NCBI GenBank assembly: GCA_963709425.1
Contig: CAVPWG010000004.1
Location: 1-64,000 of the forward strand
DNA from: JAICJC01 sp963709425
Lineage (GTDB): Bacteria > Actinomycetota > Thermoleophilia > Gaiellales > JAICJC01
Length of the DNA: 64,000 nt
Reading direction: 5' to 3'
Made by a program: the position numbers and the translations under genes. The notes beneath the pieces were generated by a model, which did not search any database, had not been told where the DNA came from, and saw nothing but the letters and a program-made list of their open reading frames with translations. Shown here one piece after another: positions 18,211 to 26,517 of this stretch; within the stretch, counting starts at the first letter, position 1; every line of letters starts with the position of its first letter.

Positions 18211-18782
18211 ACCTTCCCGCGGACTGCCGGCGGCGCGTGGTCGGTCGGCGCGACGGCTGTCGCGTCCGGCTCGAACAGGCGCTCGACGAGCTCCTCGAAG
18301 CGGCGAACGGCGTCCTCGGGGCGGGTGAGGCGGGGTGGCAGAGGCTCGCCGCCGTTGGCGTGCAGGACACCGCTCAGGTAGCCGCGGAAGTCCGACTCCG
18401 ACTCAGCGAGGATGATCGCGCCGTCGGCGGCGATGCGGCGCGTGAACGCGTGCTGGTGGTCGTCGACGTGCTCGCCTGCCGCCTTGCGACGGGGCACGAC
18501 GATCGGGCGCTTGCCCATCGTCGCCGCCAGCATGATCGTGCCCGGGCCGCCGTGGCAGACGACGACCGCGGCCTCGCGCATCATCGTCTCCATCTGCTCG
18601 TGCCCGAGGTACTGGCCGTGATCGGCGTGCCCCGGCGGCGTCGACGTCCCGGTCTGGACGAAGCAGCGGGCGACCTGCTCGCCGCCGTCCGCCAGCCACG
18701 AGTCGACCCACCTGCACAGCCGGTCGAACGGGTGGAAGTCCGTCCCCACCGACACGAAGACGAGGGGAAGGAGGGCGTTCAG
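18207..18782 (-). CDS. Glycosyltransferase GT28 C-terminal-domain protein (PssE/Alg13-like)
   Basis: About 185 residues carry the UDP-sugar-binding half of a split GT28 enzyme. Landmarks are VSVGTDFHPFDRL at the N-terminus and VVCHGGPGTIMLAATMGKRPIVVPR near residue 120, the conserved GGxGT nucleotide-sugar loop. The start is not an ATG: CTG at 18782 gives a CTGA overlap with the previous stop, and GTG at 18755 or 18749 are alternatives. It is soluble and expected to bind the membrane partner PssD encoded upstream. Together they transfer a sugar to a lipid-linked intermediate. Confidence 0.83.
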   Translation of the reverse strand: MNALLPLVFVSVGTDFHPFDRLCRWVDSWLADGGEQVARCFVQTGTSTPPGHADHGQYLGHEQMETMMREAAVVVCHGGPGTIMLAATMGKRPIVVPRRKAAGEHVDDHQHAFTRRIAADGAIILAESESDFRGYLSGVLHANGGEPLPPRLTRPEDAVRRFEELVERLFEPDATAVAPTDHAPPAVRGKV

Positions 18783-19228
18783 AAGAGCCCTCCGATGACC
18801 CGGGCGCCGGGGTAGAGGCGCCGCTGCTCCTCCCACTGCACGAGGAAGAGGCTCGAGAGGGGCCGGCACAGCCGCCCGGTCAACGTCGCCGAGTCGATCC
18901 GGTCGTAGACCTCGAGGTACACCGTCTTGATCCTGAGCAGGCGGGCGACGACGAAGAACGGGAAGGCGACGCCGGCGCCGTCGGACACGACCACGTCGGG
19001 CCGGTAGCGAGGCAGGAACCGCACGGCGAGCATGAGGTTTCGCATCGCGTTTCGCAGGTTCCGTGTGGTCGGGTGGTGGGCCCACACGACGTCCTCACCC
19101 TCGAGCAGCGACCGCCCGTCGGGCAGGTCGAACGTGACCCAGGTGCGTTCATGCTTCTCCCACCACGGCTTCAGCTGGTGAAGCTGGATGAGGTGGCCGC
19201 CCGACGAGCAGACGAGCACGACTCTCAC
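18779..19228 (-). CDS. PssD/Alg14-like glycosyltransferase membrane subunit
   Basis: The 149-residue protein starts at GTG 19228 with VLVCSSGGHLIQL, the Alg14 signature glycine-histidine loop. A central hydrophobic segment FPFFVVARLLRI and SDGAGVAFP complete the acceptor-binding half. In eukaryotes Alg14 recruits Alg13; in bacteria PssD recruits PssE, encoded immediately downstream with a 4-base overlap. The pair adds a sugar (often GlcA or GlcNAc) to an undecaprenyl-linked unit at the cytoplasmic face. Confidence 0.87.
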   Translation of the reverse strand: MRVVLVCSSGGHLIQLHQLKPWWEKHERTWVTFDLPDGRSLLEGEDVVWAHHPTTRNLRNAMRNLMLAVRFLPRYRPDVVVSDGAGVAFPFFVVARLLRIKTVYLEVYDRIDSATLTGRLCRPLSSLFLVQWEEQRRLYPGARVIGGLF

Positions 19229-20913
19229 AGCAGTTCGCGCTCCCGGGACGGCGTCCGCGTCTGGCTCAGACCGGCTCCGCCGACGCCGACGTAGCCGCCG
19301 TACTCGTTCTCCTCCGAGACGGAGACACCGGTGAACAGGAACCCGAGCGTCGGCGCCGCACAGGCGTCGAGCGCGCGGGCCAGCGCCACCATGTGCGGCC
19401 GGCTCGCAAGGCGCGCGCGGGCGACGACGATCACGCCGTCGACCTTGGCACCGAGCATCATCGCGTCGGTCACGGGCAGCATCGGCGGCGCGTCGATGAG
19501 CACGATGTCCGCCCGGCCGCGGAGCTCGCCCAGGAGCTCTGCCATGGCCCGCGACTCGAGCAGGTCGGCGGCATCGGCGGGCGTCGGCCCGGAGGGCAGC
19601 ACTTCCAGCAGGCCGCCGGTGGCGGCGCGGCCGTTCGTGCCCACATCGTCGGGGCCCTCGCCGCCGACGTCGACGATCGTCAGCGCATCGGCGAGGTCGC
19701 CGTGGCCGCTCAAGATGTCGGACAGGCCGGTGCGGTCGTCGAGGCCGAAGAACCCGTCGATCGCTGGTCGGCGCATGTTGGCGTCGACCAGGACGACGTG
19801 CGACCCCGAGCGGGCGAGCGCGACCGCCATGTTCGCGGCGGTGCGCGACGTCCCCTCGGAGTCGGCGGCCGACACGAACATCACGGCCTTGGCCCGGTTC
19901 GCGCGCATGACCGTCCCCATGTTGAGCTTGGCGATGCGGTAGGCCTCAGCCGACGGCCCCTGTGCGCCCCCACGCGGAGCCAGCAGCACGAGCGGGTGCT
20001 CACGCAGCGAGCGCGGCGGGGCGGGGATCGACGCGAGGAGCGGCACGCGCAGGCGCCGGCCGACCTCGTCGGCGGTGCGGATGCGCTTGTCGAGCAGGTC
20101 CTGGAGGAACGCCAGGATGACGCCGAGCACCAGGCCCAGCACGAGGCCGATGATCGTGTTTCGGGTCGTCTGCGGCTGGGTCTGGTTCGCCGACTCGGCG
20201 GGCTGGAAGGCCACGCGTGCCGGCGGGACCGCGAGCCCGGTGGCCAGAGCGAGCAACTTTGGCTCGAGGAGTTTCGCGAGGCCCGGATCTGGCACGATGG
20301 GCTTCCCGGTCGCCGGGTCGATGACCAGGTTCCCCTGTGAGTCGACGGGGTGCAGCGTCTGCTCGATCGACGTCCACTGGTTGGCGTGATCGAGCTCCTG
20401 CTGGTACAGGAGCGAGGCCCCGTAGGTCGCCGCCCACGCGTTGGCAAGGCGCTTTGCGACCAGCGGATCGGACGCGGTGACCGTGAACTCGATCGAATCG
20501 CCGGTGTCGGCCGCGACGACCGTCGACGAGTGAACAAGCTCGTCGGCCGTCATCCCGGTGGCCTTGACCTGGCTGAACTGCGGCGCGGCCGGATGAATCA
20601 CCTTCCCGGCGATCGCGACCGTCGGGATCGGCGGCGGCGTCCTCGCGCCCACAACGATGGATGCGATCGTGGTCGAATCCGCCAACGGGGCATTCGTCTG
20701 CGACCAGGTGACGGCGCCGGCCTTCGCCTCCGCGGCGCTGCTCTGCGGGCTTGGGAGCGATGCGGTCGCCTGGTACTTGGGCGTCTGGTTCTTCGAGTAC
20801 GCCACGGCGCTCACCGTCATCAGCACCGTCACGAGGAGAACGATCCACTTCCGGCGGGCGATCACGCCGAAGTAGTCGCTCAGCGAAACCGACTCATACC
20901 ATCCTGTTTCCAC
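19225..20913 (-). CDS. Wzz/chain-length protein fused to a BY-kinase-like domain with degenerate Walker A
   Basis: The 562-residue protein starts at GTG 20913, nine bases after an AGAGGA site. Residues 10-45 give SLSDYFGVIARRKW and the first membrane helix, and a second helix lies near 250-270. The periplasmic part is Wzz-like. The C-terminal domain looks like a bacterial tyrosine kinase of the CpsD type, with Walker A' VLVDANMRRP and Walker B VLIDAPPML. The Walker A loop, normally GEGKST, reads SEGTSRTAAN, so the ATP-binding lysine is replaced by Thr355. The tail has only two tyrosines (EYGGY). It is the first gene of the polysaccharide operon and probably sets chain length; kinase activity is doubtful. 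Confidence 0.85.
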   Translation of the reverse strand: METGWYESVSLSDYFGVIARRKWIVLLVTVLMTVSAVAYSKNQTPKYQATASLPSPQSSAAEAKAGAVTWSQTNAPLADSTTIASIVVGARTPPPIPTVAIAGKVIHPAAPQFSQVKATGMTADELVHSSTVVAADTGDSIEFTVTASDPLVAKRLANAWAATYGASLLYQQELDHANQWTSIEQTLHPVDSQGNLVIDPATGKPIVPDPGLAKLLEPKLLALATGLAVPPARVAFQPAESANQTQPQTTRNTIIGLVLGLVLGVILAFLQDLLDKRIRTADEVGRRLRVPLLASIPAPPRSLREHPLVLLAPRGGAQGPSAEAYRIAKLNMGTVMRANRAKAVMFVSAADSEGTSRTAANMAVALARSGSHVVLVDANMRRPAIDGFFGLDDRTGLSDILSGHGDLADALTIVDVGGEGPDDVGTNGRAATGGLLEVLPSGPTPADAADLLESRAMAELLGELRGRADIVLIDAPPMLPVTDAMMLGAKVDGVIVVARARLASRPHMVALARALDACAAPTLGFLFTGVSVSEENEYGGYVGVGGAGLSQTRTPSRERELL

Positions 20914-21128
20914 CGTTGGAATCCTCTCGGGTCGTCTGCGATCGAGCCGCACGGCCCGGTCGGAAACGCTCGGTACCTTACGGCCGCCGCTCTAAGCGGT
21001 GATGCCGGTCGTGGGAGAATTTGCCTCGCCGTCCAACCTTTGGCCTCCCACGCCAATGGTACCCCCCTCGATAGGAGCGTCAACCCTGTCGGGAACACCG
21101 CCGAGGCGCGACCCGGTACGGTGTCGGG

Positions 21129-22340
21129 GTGAGGAGCGCAGATGCGTGCACCCGCGGCCTTGCTGCCGACGACGACCGCGTACGGGCCGAAATCGGGCCA
21201 GTTCCGCGTGGCTGGCGGACGATCGAGCGCTACGTCGTCCTCCCGTCCACGCGACGCCCGCAGATCCTGGCGCCGGCCGCCGCGCTGGATGCAGCGGCCG
21301 CCGCGGTCACACAGTTCTCCAACGGCGCACCGGGCCGCGTCCGCCTGGCGGCGAGGGCGGCTGCGGCCGCGCTCCGCCTCGGGGTGGCCCAGCGTGTCCT
21401 CCGCGAACGGGCGTCGGTCTCGGTGGCGCCCGGCGTCGGCGAGGCCGATCTCCCCGATCTCGTCCTGTCGCACCACCTCGCTCGGGCGCTCCAGCTTCCT
21501 CGAGCCGATCTCGCGGTGCGCGTGGGCGCCGCCCGCCCGAACGGAAAGCCGGTGGTGCAGGTGTCCGCACCGGGCGGGCGGGTCGTGGCATTCGCCAAGG
21601 TGGGCTGGAACGACCTCACCCGTGCGCTCGTCGCCGCCGAGGCCGAAGCGCTGCGCGACCTGGCGAGATCGCGCCCGACGGCATTCGCGGTGCCGGAGCT
21701 GCTGCACGCCGGCAACTGGGACGGACTGGCGGTCACGGCGGTCGTCCCCGCGATGGGCGGCCGCTCCCACGTCGCGCCGGAGCCTCCACCGGAGGCCACA
21801 CGCGAGCTGACCCTGGGGGCGGCGGTGAACCGAAGCCCACTGGCGGCGTCGGCGTGGTGGCAGCGGCTGCTCAGCCGGATCGACATGGCCGGCGGACAGG
21901 AGCAGCGCGCGGCCGCGGGCCGGATCGGCGATGCGTTCGGTGACCGCGAGCTTGCGCTCGGGCGCGGCCACGGGGACTGGACGCCCTGGAACATGTCGGT
22001 GGTCGGCGGCCGGCTGGTGGTGTGGGACTGGGAGCGGGCGTCGACCGCCGGCCCGGTCGGGATCGACGCCGCCCACTACTGCCTGCTCGTCGCCCTGAAC
22101 GCACGCGGGCTGGAGCGTGACGAGGCGGTCGCGGACACCCTCGAGCGAGCACCACGCGTGCTCAGGGGGCTGGACGTGCCGAGTGCCGATGCCCGGCTGA
22201 TCGTCGCACTGGAGCTGCTCGAGATGTCGGTGCGGTTCGCCGAGGCGCGCGCCGCCGGCGTCACCGGCCTGCGTGACCGGTTCGGGGTGCCACTGGCTGC
22301 CCTGCTCGAACGCCGGTACGATAGGGGCGAGCCATCGTGA
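21129..22340 (+). CDS. Kinase-fold (APH-like) protein of unknown substrate
   Basis: The 403-residue protein begins at GTG 21129. The C-terminal half has the phosphotransferase catalytic loop GHGDWTPWNM near residue 279 and the metal motif VVWDWERA about 17 residues later, as in aminoglycoside and choline kinases. The N-terminal half (1-150) is Ala/Arg-rich and resembles no domain I know. It diverges from the polysaccharide operon across about 215 bp and overlaps a tiny membrane protein gene by 4 bp. A role tied to polysaccharide sugars or lipid carriers is possible but unsupported by sequence. Confidence 0.7.
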   Translation: MRSADACTRGLAADDDRVRAEIGPVPRGWRTIERYVVLPSTRRPQILAPAAALDAAAAAVTQFSNGAPGRVRLAARAAAAALRLGVAQRVLRERASVSVAPGVGEADLPDLVLSHHLARALQLPRADLAVRVGAARPNGKPVVQVSAPGGRVVAFAKVGWNDLTRALVAAEAEALRDLARSRPTAFAVPELLHAGNWDGLAVTAVVPAMGGRSHVAPEPPPEATRELTLGAAVNRSPLAASAWWQRLLSRIDMAGGQEQRAAAGRIGDAFGDRELALGRGHGDWTPWNMSVVGGRLVVWDWERASTAGPVGIDAAHYCLLVALNARGLERDEAVADTLERAPRVLRGLDVPSADARLIVALELLEMSVRFAEARAAGVTGLRDRFGVPLAALLERRYDRGEPS

Positions 22341-22468
22341 GCGTCTCCCTCTCCACCATCATCTCGCTGGCACCCGTGATCACCATCGTCCTGGTCTCGG
22401 CGCTGGTCGCGTTCGTGCTCGCACGCGGAGACGAGGTCACAAGCGCGCGCGCCAGATCCAGACGCTGA
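22337..22468 (+). CDS. Small single-helix membrane protein, 43 aa
   Basis: A GTG at 22337 overlaps the stop of the kinase-fold gene (GTGA) and opens 43 codons. The product starts VSVSLSTIISLAPV, continues with one hydrophobic helix of about 22 residues, and ends in a short basic tail with several Arg. The 4-base overlap and clean hydrophobic/basic layout support a real coupled gene. Function is unknown; it may tether the upstream kinase-like protein to the membrane. Confidence 0.5.
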   Translation: MSVSLSTIISLAPVITIVLVSALVAFVLARGDEVTSARARSRR

Positions 22469-22499
22469 CCCCCGCCGGCAGGGACGAAGCCGGCCCGTG

Positions 22500-22572
22500 G
22501 GGGGCGTAGCTCAGGGGACAGAGCGAGAGCCTTCTAAGCTCGAGGTCGCAGGTTCGAATCCTGCCGCCCCCA
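22500..22572 (+). tRNA. tRNA-Arg (anticodon TCT)
   Basis: A 73-nt cloverleaf has acceptor GGGGGCG / CGCCCCC, D arm GCTCAGGGGACAGAGC, anticodon loop CTTCTAA (TCT) and T arm GCAGG-TTCGAAT-CCTGC. The discriminator is A. The top pair of the anticodon stem is an A-G mismatch, the others are Watson-Crick. It decodes AGA, a rare codon in such GC-rich DNA. Confidence 0.93.
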
Positions 22573-22625
22573 TTTGGCGACAACGTCCGCAGGGTTGCCG
22601 AACCTGTCGACCGAGCCGAGGCCGG

Positions 22626-23990
22626 TCACGACTGGCTCGATCGGGGCTGGGGACCGAGCACGGCGGATTTTTCGGCGTCGAACTCGGCGTCGCTGAGAAT
22701 GCCCCTGTCGTGCAGCGATGCGAGCCGCTCGAGGTCGGCGTAGCGGCCGGCGGCAGCCGATGTGGCCACTGCAGGGACCGGTGGTTCTGGGGTTTGGTCT
22801 CGTGCCGACGACAACGTGTGCGAGATGGTCTCGTGCAGGCGGTGGCCGAGCTCGCGTTCGGTGTGGTCCGGGAACTGGCGCACGCTGAGCCGGCGAAGGG
22901 CCTCGATCCCGATCGCGCCCAGGATGATCAGGATGCTGGCGGTGACCGGGTCGCTGGCCGCGGGCACCGGTGCCCAGATCAGCAGCACGAGCACGATGCC
23001 GGCGTAGGTGCCGTAGGCGATGGCCGGGTCGCGCAGATACGGGGTGAGGTTCCTGCGAGAGGCGGTCGCGCGCCGTCCGGGGCCGGCCAACCAGGTGCCG
23101 ATCAAGAGCAGCAGACCGACGCAGACCGTGGTCAGGTTGGCGGCTGCCAGTCGCTCGGTGGCGACCCACCAGATGGCGTGTCCAGCGTCGCGATTCTGCG
23201 GCAGCGTGGTCAGCGAGTCGATCAGCGCGTCGCCCACCACCCGGCGGATGAAGATCAAGACGACGCCCGCCGCCAGCACGCCGATCGCCACCGCCCGCAG
23301 CGTCCTTCGCCGGTCCCGACTGATCCCAACCGCGATCGCGAACACCCCAAGTGCCGCCAGCGCCAGCGGAATCCCCGCCAACCGCAACAGCTTCACACCG
23401 GACTGCGCCGCGCTCAACTGGTCGCTTTGCAGCAGCACGATCTGGCCGGTGCCCGGCGGCAGCGTGACCGCGCCGTTGGTGCGCTGGCTGAGCGTGCTGG
23501 CCAGGTTCCCAACGATCGGGCTGAGATCGATCGAGACCGTGCCGCTCTCGGTAGACAGCGGCCCCGAACCACCGTTCAGGATCGTCATCAGCCTCCCGTG
23601 CGCCCGCAGATTGGCCGCCCGCCACAGCTCCACCACCCTTGGACGCGCCAGGCCGGCCGCAACAGCCCGCTGAATGTACGGCTCCGCGCCCACCGCCACC
23701 GGCCCCGCCAACGGCTGCAACCGCGGCGGAAGCGCCTCCGACAGCGCCGCCGGCACATCCACATTCGTATACAGCTGATCGACCAGATACTCCGACACCG
23801 CCGTCCGCACCGCCGGCTCCTGCAACGCCTTGGTGCTGGTATCCGACCACGTGCTCGAATCCAGCGCCACCCGATCCACCCACGTCGCAAAGATCGCCAC
23901 GCACAACATCAGCGACCCCAAAAACACCAACACCCCAACCACCAGCTTGCGCCGACGGCTATTTCCAGGCGACTGCTCGACCTCGGTCAT
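22626..23990 (-). CDS. Membrane protein with C-terminal SHOCT domain
   Basis: The 454-residue protein has one N-terminal helix (about 16-38), an extracytoplasmic domain of about 150 residues, then four to five helices between 205 and 375. The last 30 residues, ADLERLASLHDRGILSDAEF followed by DAEKSAVLG, are a SHOCT motif, a short helical hairpin found at the ends of many bacterial membrane proteins and thought to mediate oligomerisation. The extracytoplasmic part contains EYLVDQLYTNVDVPAAL, as in actinobacterial proteins of unknown function. The next gene on this strand upstream is also a SHOCT protein, with 84 bp between them. Confidence 0.75.
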   Translation of the reverse strand: MTEVEQSPGNSRRRKLVVGVLVFLGSLMLCVAIFATWVDRVALDSSTWSDTSTKALQEPAVRTAVSEYLVDQLYTNVDVPAALSEALPPRLQPLAGPVAVGAEPYIQRAVAAGLARPRVVELWRAANLRAHGRLMTILNGGSGPLSTESGTVSIDLSPIVGNLASTLSQRTNGAVTLPPGTGQIVLLQSDQLSAAQSGVKLLRLAGIPLALAALGVFAIAVGISRDRRRTLRAVAIGVLAAGVVLIFIRRVVGDALIDSLTTLPQNRDAGHAIWWVATERLAAANLTTVCVGLLLLIGTWLAGPGRRATASRRNLTPYLRDPAIAYGTYAGIVLVLLIWAPVPAASDPVTASILIILGAIGIEALRRLSVRQFPDHTERELGHRLHETISHTLSSARDQTPEPPVPAVATSAAAGRYADLERLASLHDRGILSDAEFDAEKSAVLGPQPRSSQS

Positions 23991-24074
23991 CGTGCCTCCT
24001 TGCGCGTCTCCGGGTCCGCGATCACCGATGCCGGGAAGAAGACCAGACTGGGGATAGGGGATCCGACGACGCCG

Positions 24075-24476
24075 TCACGCCGTCGCAAGGACCTGTGCTT
24101 TGAGCCTGTCGTATTCAGCCTGGGTGATCGCTCCGCTGTCGAGCAGCTGCTTTGCCTTCTCGATCTCGGCAGCAGCGCTCGACGACGCGGCCGAGCGTAC
24201 GCGGTCGTCGAACTGCCGCTGGGCCGCCTGTTGCTGCTCGGCGTTGCGTTTCGCCATGGCGTCGTGATTGGCGATCAGGTACACGAACACGCCGAGGTAC
24301 GGCAGGATGATCACGAAGACCATCCACAGCACCTTGGCGCCGCCGCCGATGTCGTGCCTTCGGAAGAGGTCGGAGAAGACCGTGATCAGAAGCCAGAACC
24401 AGATGATCCAGGCAAAGAACACGGCCATCGTCCAAAGCACCGAGAGAAACGATGGATAGGTCGTAAGAAGTGACAA
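24075..24476 (-). CDS. PLDc_N/SHOCT membrane protein
   Basis: The 133-residue protein has two or three N-terminal helices (WTMAVFFAWIIWFWLLITVF and VLWMVFVIILPYLGVFVYLI) around the motif DLFRRHDIGGGAKVLW, the PLDc_N (phospholipase D N-terminal, nuclease-free) pattern. A charged coiled-coil follows, then the SHOCT motif AKQLLDSGAITQAEYDRLK at the end. Such proteins are widespread in actinobacteria; their role is not settled. Expected location is the cytoplasmic membrane with the C-terminus inside. A short ribosome site lies before ATG 24476. Confidence 0.8.
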   Translation of the reverse strand: MSLLTTYPSFLSVLWTMAVFFAWIIWFWLLITVFSDLFRRHDIGGGAKVLWMVFVIILPYLGVFVYLIANHDAMAKRNAEQQQAAQRQFDDRVRSAASSSAAAEIEKAKQLLDSGAITQAEYDRLKAQVLATA

Positions 24477-24607
24477 GGATGAGCTCCTGTTCGTGAGCGG
24501 CCGAACCGGGGATCATACAGTGCCGTGATCGGCGCGTTCGCACGTCTGCGAGATCGCGAACGTCGCAGACCGGCCGCCGTCCGCGCTCACGGGTAGCGTG
24601 ATCGAAC

Positions 24608-25732
24608 GTGTCCGGCCGCACACAGGCGGCGCTCTACGCCGAGATCGACCATGAGCTCTCGTGGTCGGAACGCGATCTGCCGCAACGGCTGCGGACGAAG
24701 CACGTCCATCGCCTGCACCCGTATCTCGGCAAGTTCGTGCCGCAGCTGGCCGAGACGCTCCTGCGCCGAAGCCTCGCCGCGGGCGCGGTCGTCTACGACC
24801 CGTTCGCCGGATCGGGGACGACGCTCGTCGAGGCAAACGCGCTCGGGATCCACGCGATCGGCGCCGACGTGTCGGCGTTCAACTGCCTCCTGATGCGCGT
24901 GAAGGTCGCCTCTCACGACCTGGTCGCGCTCGGGCGCGACCTCGACCGGGCGCTGGCGGCCCCGCCGGCCGATCCGCCGGGATCGGACTGGCTCAGCCGG
25001 TGGTACGCGCCGGCCGCCCTTCGCGACCTGGCCGGGTTCTGCACCGCCATCCCCGGCTCGGCCGAGGCCGAGGCGGTCGCGGTGGTCGCCTCGCGGGCGG
25101 CCCGATCCGCCCGGCTCGCCGCCCATCACGACCTCGACATGCCGCGGGTGCCCGTGCGCGAGCCGTATGCCTGCCACAAGCACCGCCGCACGTGCCGCCC
25201 GGTCGAGCGGGCCGACCACTTCCTGCGCAGGTACGCGACCGACACCGTGCGGCGGCTGGCGCAGTTCGACGAGGTGCGAACGGCGGCCGACGTCGCGGTC
25301 ATGCACGCGGATGCCCGCACGGTGGAGCTGCCGGAGCGGATCGACGGCATCGTCACCTCTCCCCCGTACCCCGGCCTCATCGACTACCACGAGCAGCACC
25401 GCTACGCCTACGAGCTGCTGGGCCTCGACGACCGCCGCGAGCTCGAGCTCGGCGCGGCTGCGTCGGGTACGGCGCGCAGCGCGATCGACGCCTACTGCGA
25501 GGGGATCGCCGAAACGCTCGCACGCACACGACCGTCACTCGCGCCGGATGCGAGCGCAGCGATCGTGGTCAATGACCGCCGCGACCTGTACGGCGAGATC
25601 GCCCGACGGGCCGGCTACGGCATCGCGCGCCGCGACGTGCGGCACGTGAACCGCCGCACGGGCCGCAGGGCGGGCGAGTACTTCGAGCAGATCCTGTGGC
25701 TCAGGCCGAGACGGGGAGCCCGGGCCGCCTGA
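24608..25732 (+). CDS. Orphan DNA methyltransferase (N4-cytosine/N6-adenine type)
   Basis: The 374-residue enzyme starts at GTG 24608. An N-terminal LHPYLGKFVPQL (residues 36-47) is typical of a family of DNA modification methylases; SAM motif I reads DPFAGSGTTL at 64-73, and catalytic motif IV reads TSPPYPG with SPPY at 251-254, the form common in N4-cytosine enzymes. The roughly 180 residues between them may hold the target-recognition region. No restriction endonuclease is adjacent, so a regulatory or phage-derived role is as likely as restriction. A TRM11-like RNA-modifying relative cannot be excluded. The 3' end overlaps the convergent GAF-like gene by 32 bp. Confidence 0.82.
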   Translation: MSGRTQAALYAEIDHELSWSERDLPQRLRTKHVHRLHPYLGKFVPQLAETLLRRSLAAGAVVYDPFAGSGTTLVEANALGIHAIGADVSAFNCLLMRVKVASHDLVALGRDLDRALAAPPADPPGSDWLSRWYAPAALRDLAGFCTAIPGSAEAEAVAVVASRAARSARLAAHHDLDMPRVPVREPYACHKHRRTCRPVERADHFLRRYATDTVRRLAQFDEVRTAADVAVMHADARTVELPERIDGIVTSPPYPGLIDYHEQHRYAYELLGLDDRRELELGAAASGTARSAIDAYCEGIAETLARTRPSLAPDASAAIVVNDRRDLYGEIARRAGYGIARRDVRHVNRRTGRRAGEYFEQILWLRPRRGARAA

Positions 25733-26168
25733 CGGCGCGCCCGGCGCGCGCGGCGAAGATCCGCAGCGTGCGCTGGTCGTACTCGGAGAGCTCGCCGGCG
25801 CTCGCCATCAGCAGCACTCCCGCGACGCCCATCGCAGAGAAGATCGGGATGGCCGTCGTGACCTCGCCGTCCCGGCGAGTCGCGCACGGCGTACGCCGCG
25901 CGATGGCCGCGTCGGCCAGATGCTGCCAGGTGTCGTCGCCGTAGACGACCGGCGGCGCCCCATCGTCCGAGAGGTACAGCGTGGCCCAGCTGGCGTCCAC
26001 CAGATCCGGGATGGCGTAGGCGACCAGGTTCTCAGCCTGTGCCGGGGACGCGCACCTCCGCAGGCGCGAAAGGAGCGCCTCGAGGCCCTCGATCCGTCCC
26101 GCCGCCCTGGCGGATGCGAAGGTGGACATGGCGACGATCATGTCAACGCCCACGGACGGATACATCAC
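25701..26168 (-). CDS. GAF-domain-like protein
   Basis: The 155-residue protein is mostly one alpha/beta domain: GLEALLSRLRRCASPAQAEN, then YAIPDLVDASWATLYLSDDG, then VTTAIPIFSAMGVAGVLLMA and YDQRTLRIFAARAGRAV. This order is that of GAF domains, which bind small ligands or nucleotides. No effector domain is attached, so it may serve as a sensor partner. The start is uncertain because four in-frame ATGs lie within the first 14 codons and none has a strong ribosome site. It converges on the methyltransferase gene. Confidence 0.6.
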   Translation of the reverse strand: MMYPSVGVDMIVAMSTFASARAAGRIEGLEALLSRLRRCASPAQAENLVAYAIPDLVDASWATLYLSDDGAPPVVYGDDTWQHLADAAIARRTPCATRRDGEVTTAIPIFSAMGVAGVLLMASAGELSEYDQRTLRIFAARAGRAVRRPGLPVSA

Positions 26169-26225
26169 CCACTTTGGGGATACGCGCCGCCCAGATTGCG
26201 GTAATTCGTCACCTTGGGGCCGCGG

Positions 26226-26268
26226 CTAGATCGTTGAGGCGCGCGGGAATTGGGGATCAACGATCTAG
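26226..26268. repeat. Perfect 12-bp inverted repeat with 19-nt spacer
   Basis: CTAGATCGTTGA at 26226-26237 faces its exact complement TCAACGATCTAG at 26257-26268. It covers the stop codon of the small minus-strand gene 26265-26408 and lies about 58 bp upstream of the GAF gene start. There is no T-run on either strand after the stem, so it is not a classic intrinsic terminator. A protein-binding site or an RNA hairpin that protects the 3' end are both possible. Confidence 0.75.
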
Positions 26269-26408
26269 ATGACGTAGTCGCCGACCAGCGCGCGGAACTC
26301 GCGGGTGCGCCTGTAGTCGCGCGGGCGCGTCCGCATGAGGAGCAGCGTGGGAACGGCGACCGCAGTCGCGATCACCGCCAGCCCTCCCAATGTCCGGTGC
26401 TTGCCCAT
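26265..26408 (-). CDS. Small single-helix membrane protein, 47 aa
   Basis: An ATG at 26408 preceded by CTGGAG (7-base spacing) opens 47 codons. The product has a short basic N-terminus (MGKHR), one helix GGLAVIATAVAVPTLLLM and a basic, charged tail RTRPRDYRRTREFRALVGDY. The layout predicts a membrane anchor with a cytoplasmic tail. The gene diverges from the L,D-transpeptidase gene across 109 bp and ends inside the inverted repeat at 26226-26268. I know no family. Confidence 0.45.
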   Translation of the reverse strand: MGKHRTLGGLAVIATAVAVPTLLLMRTRPRDYRRTREFRALVGDYVI

Positions 26409-26517
26409 GGTGTGCTCCAGGTCGGGGATTGCCTCCGGTGTATCGACCGCGGAGCAGCGGTCCTGAAGGGTCGGCGGGCTCAAGAACGGACAGGGAACTG
26501 CCGATTGGATAGATCGA

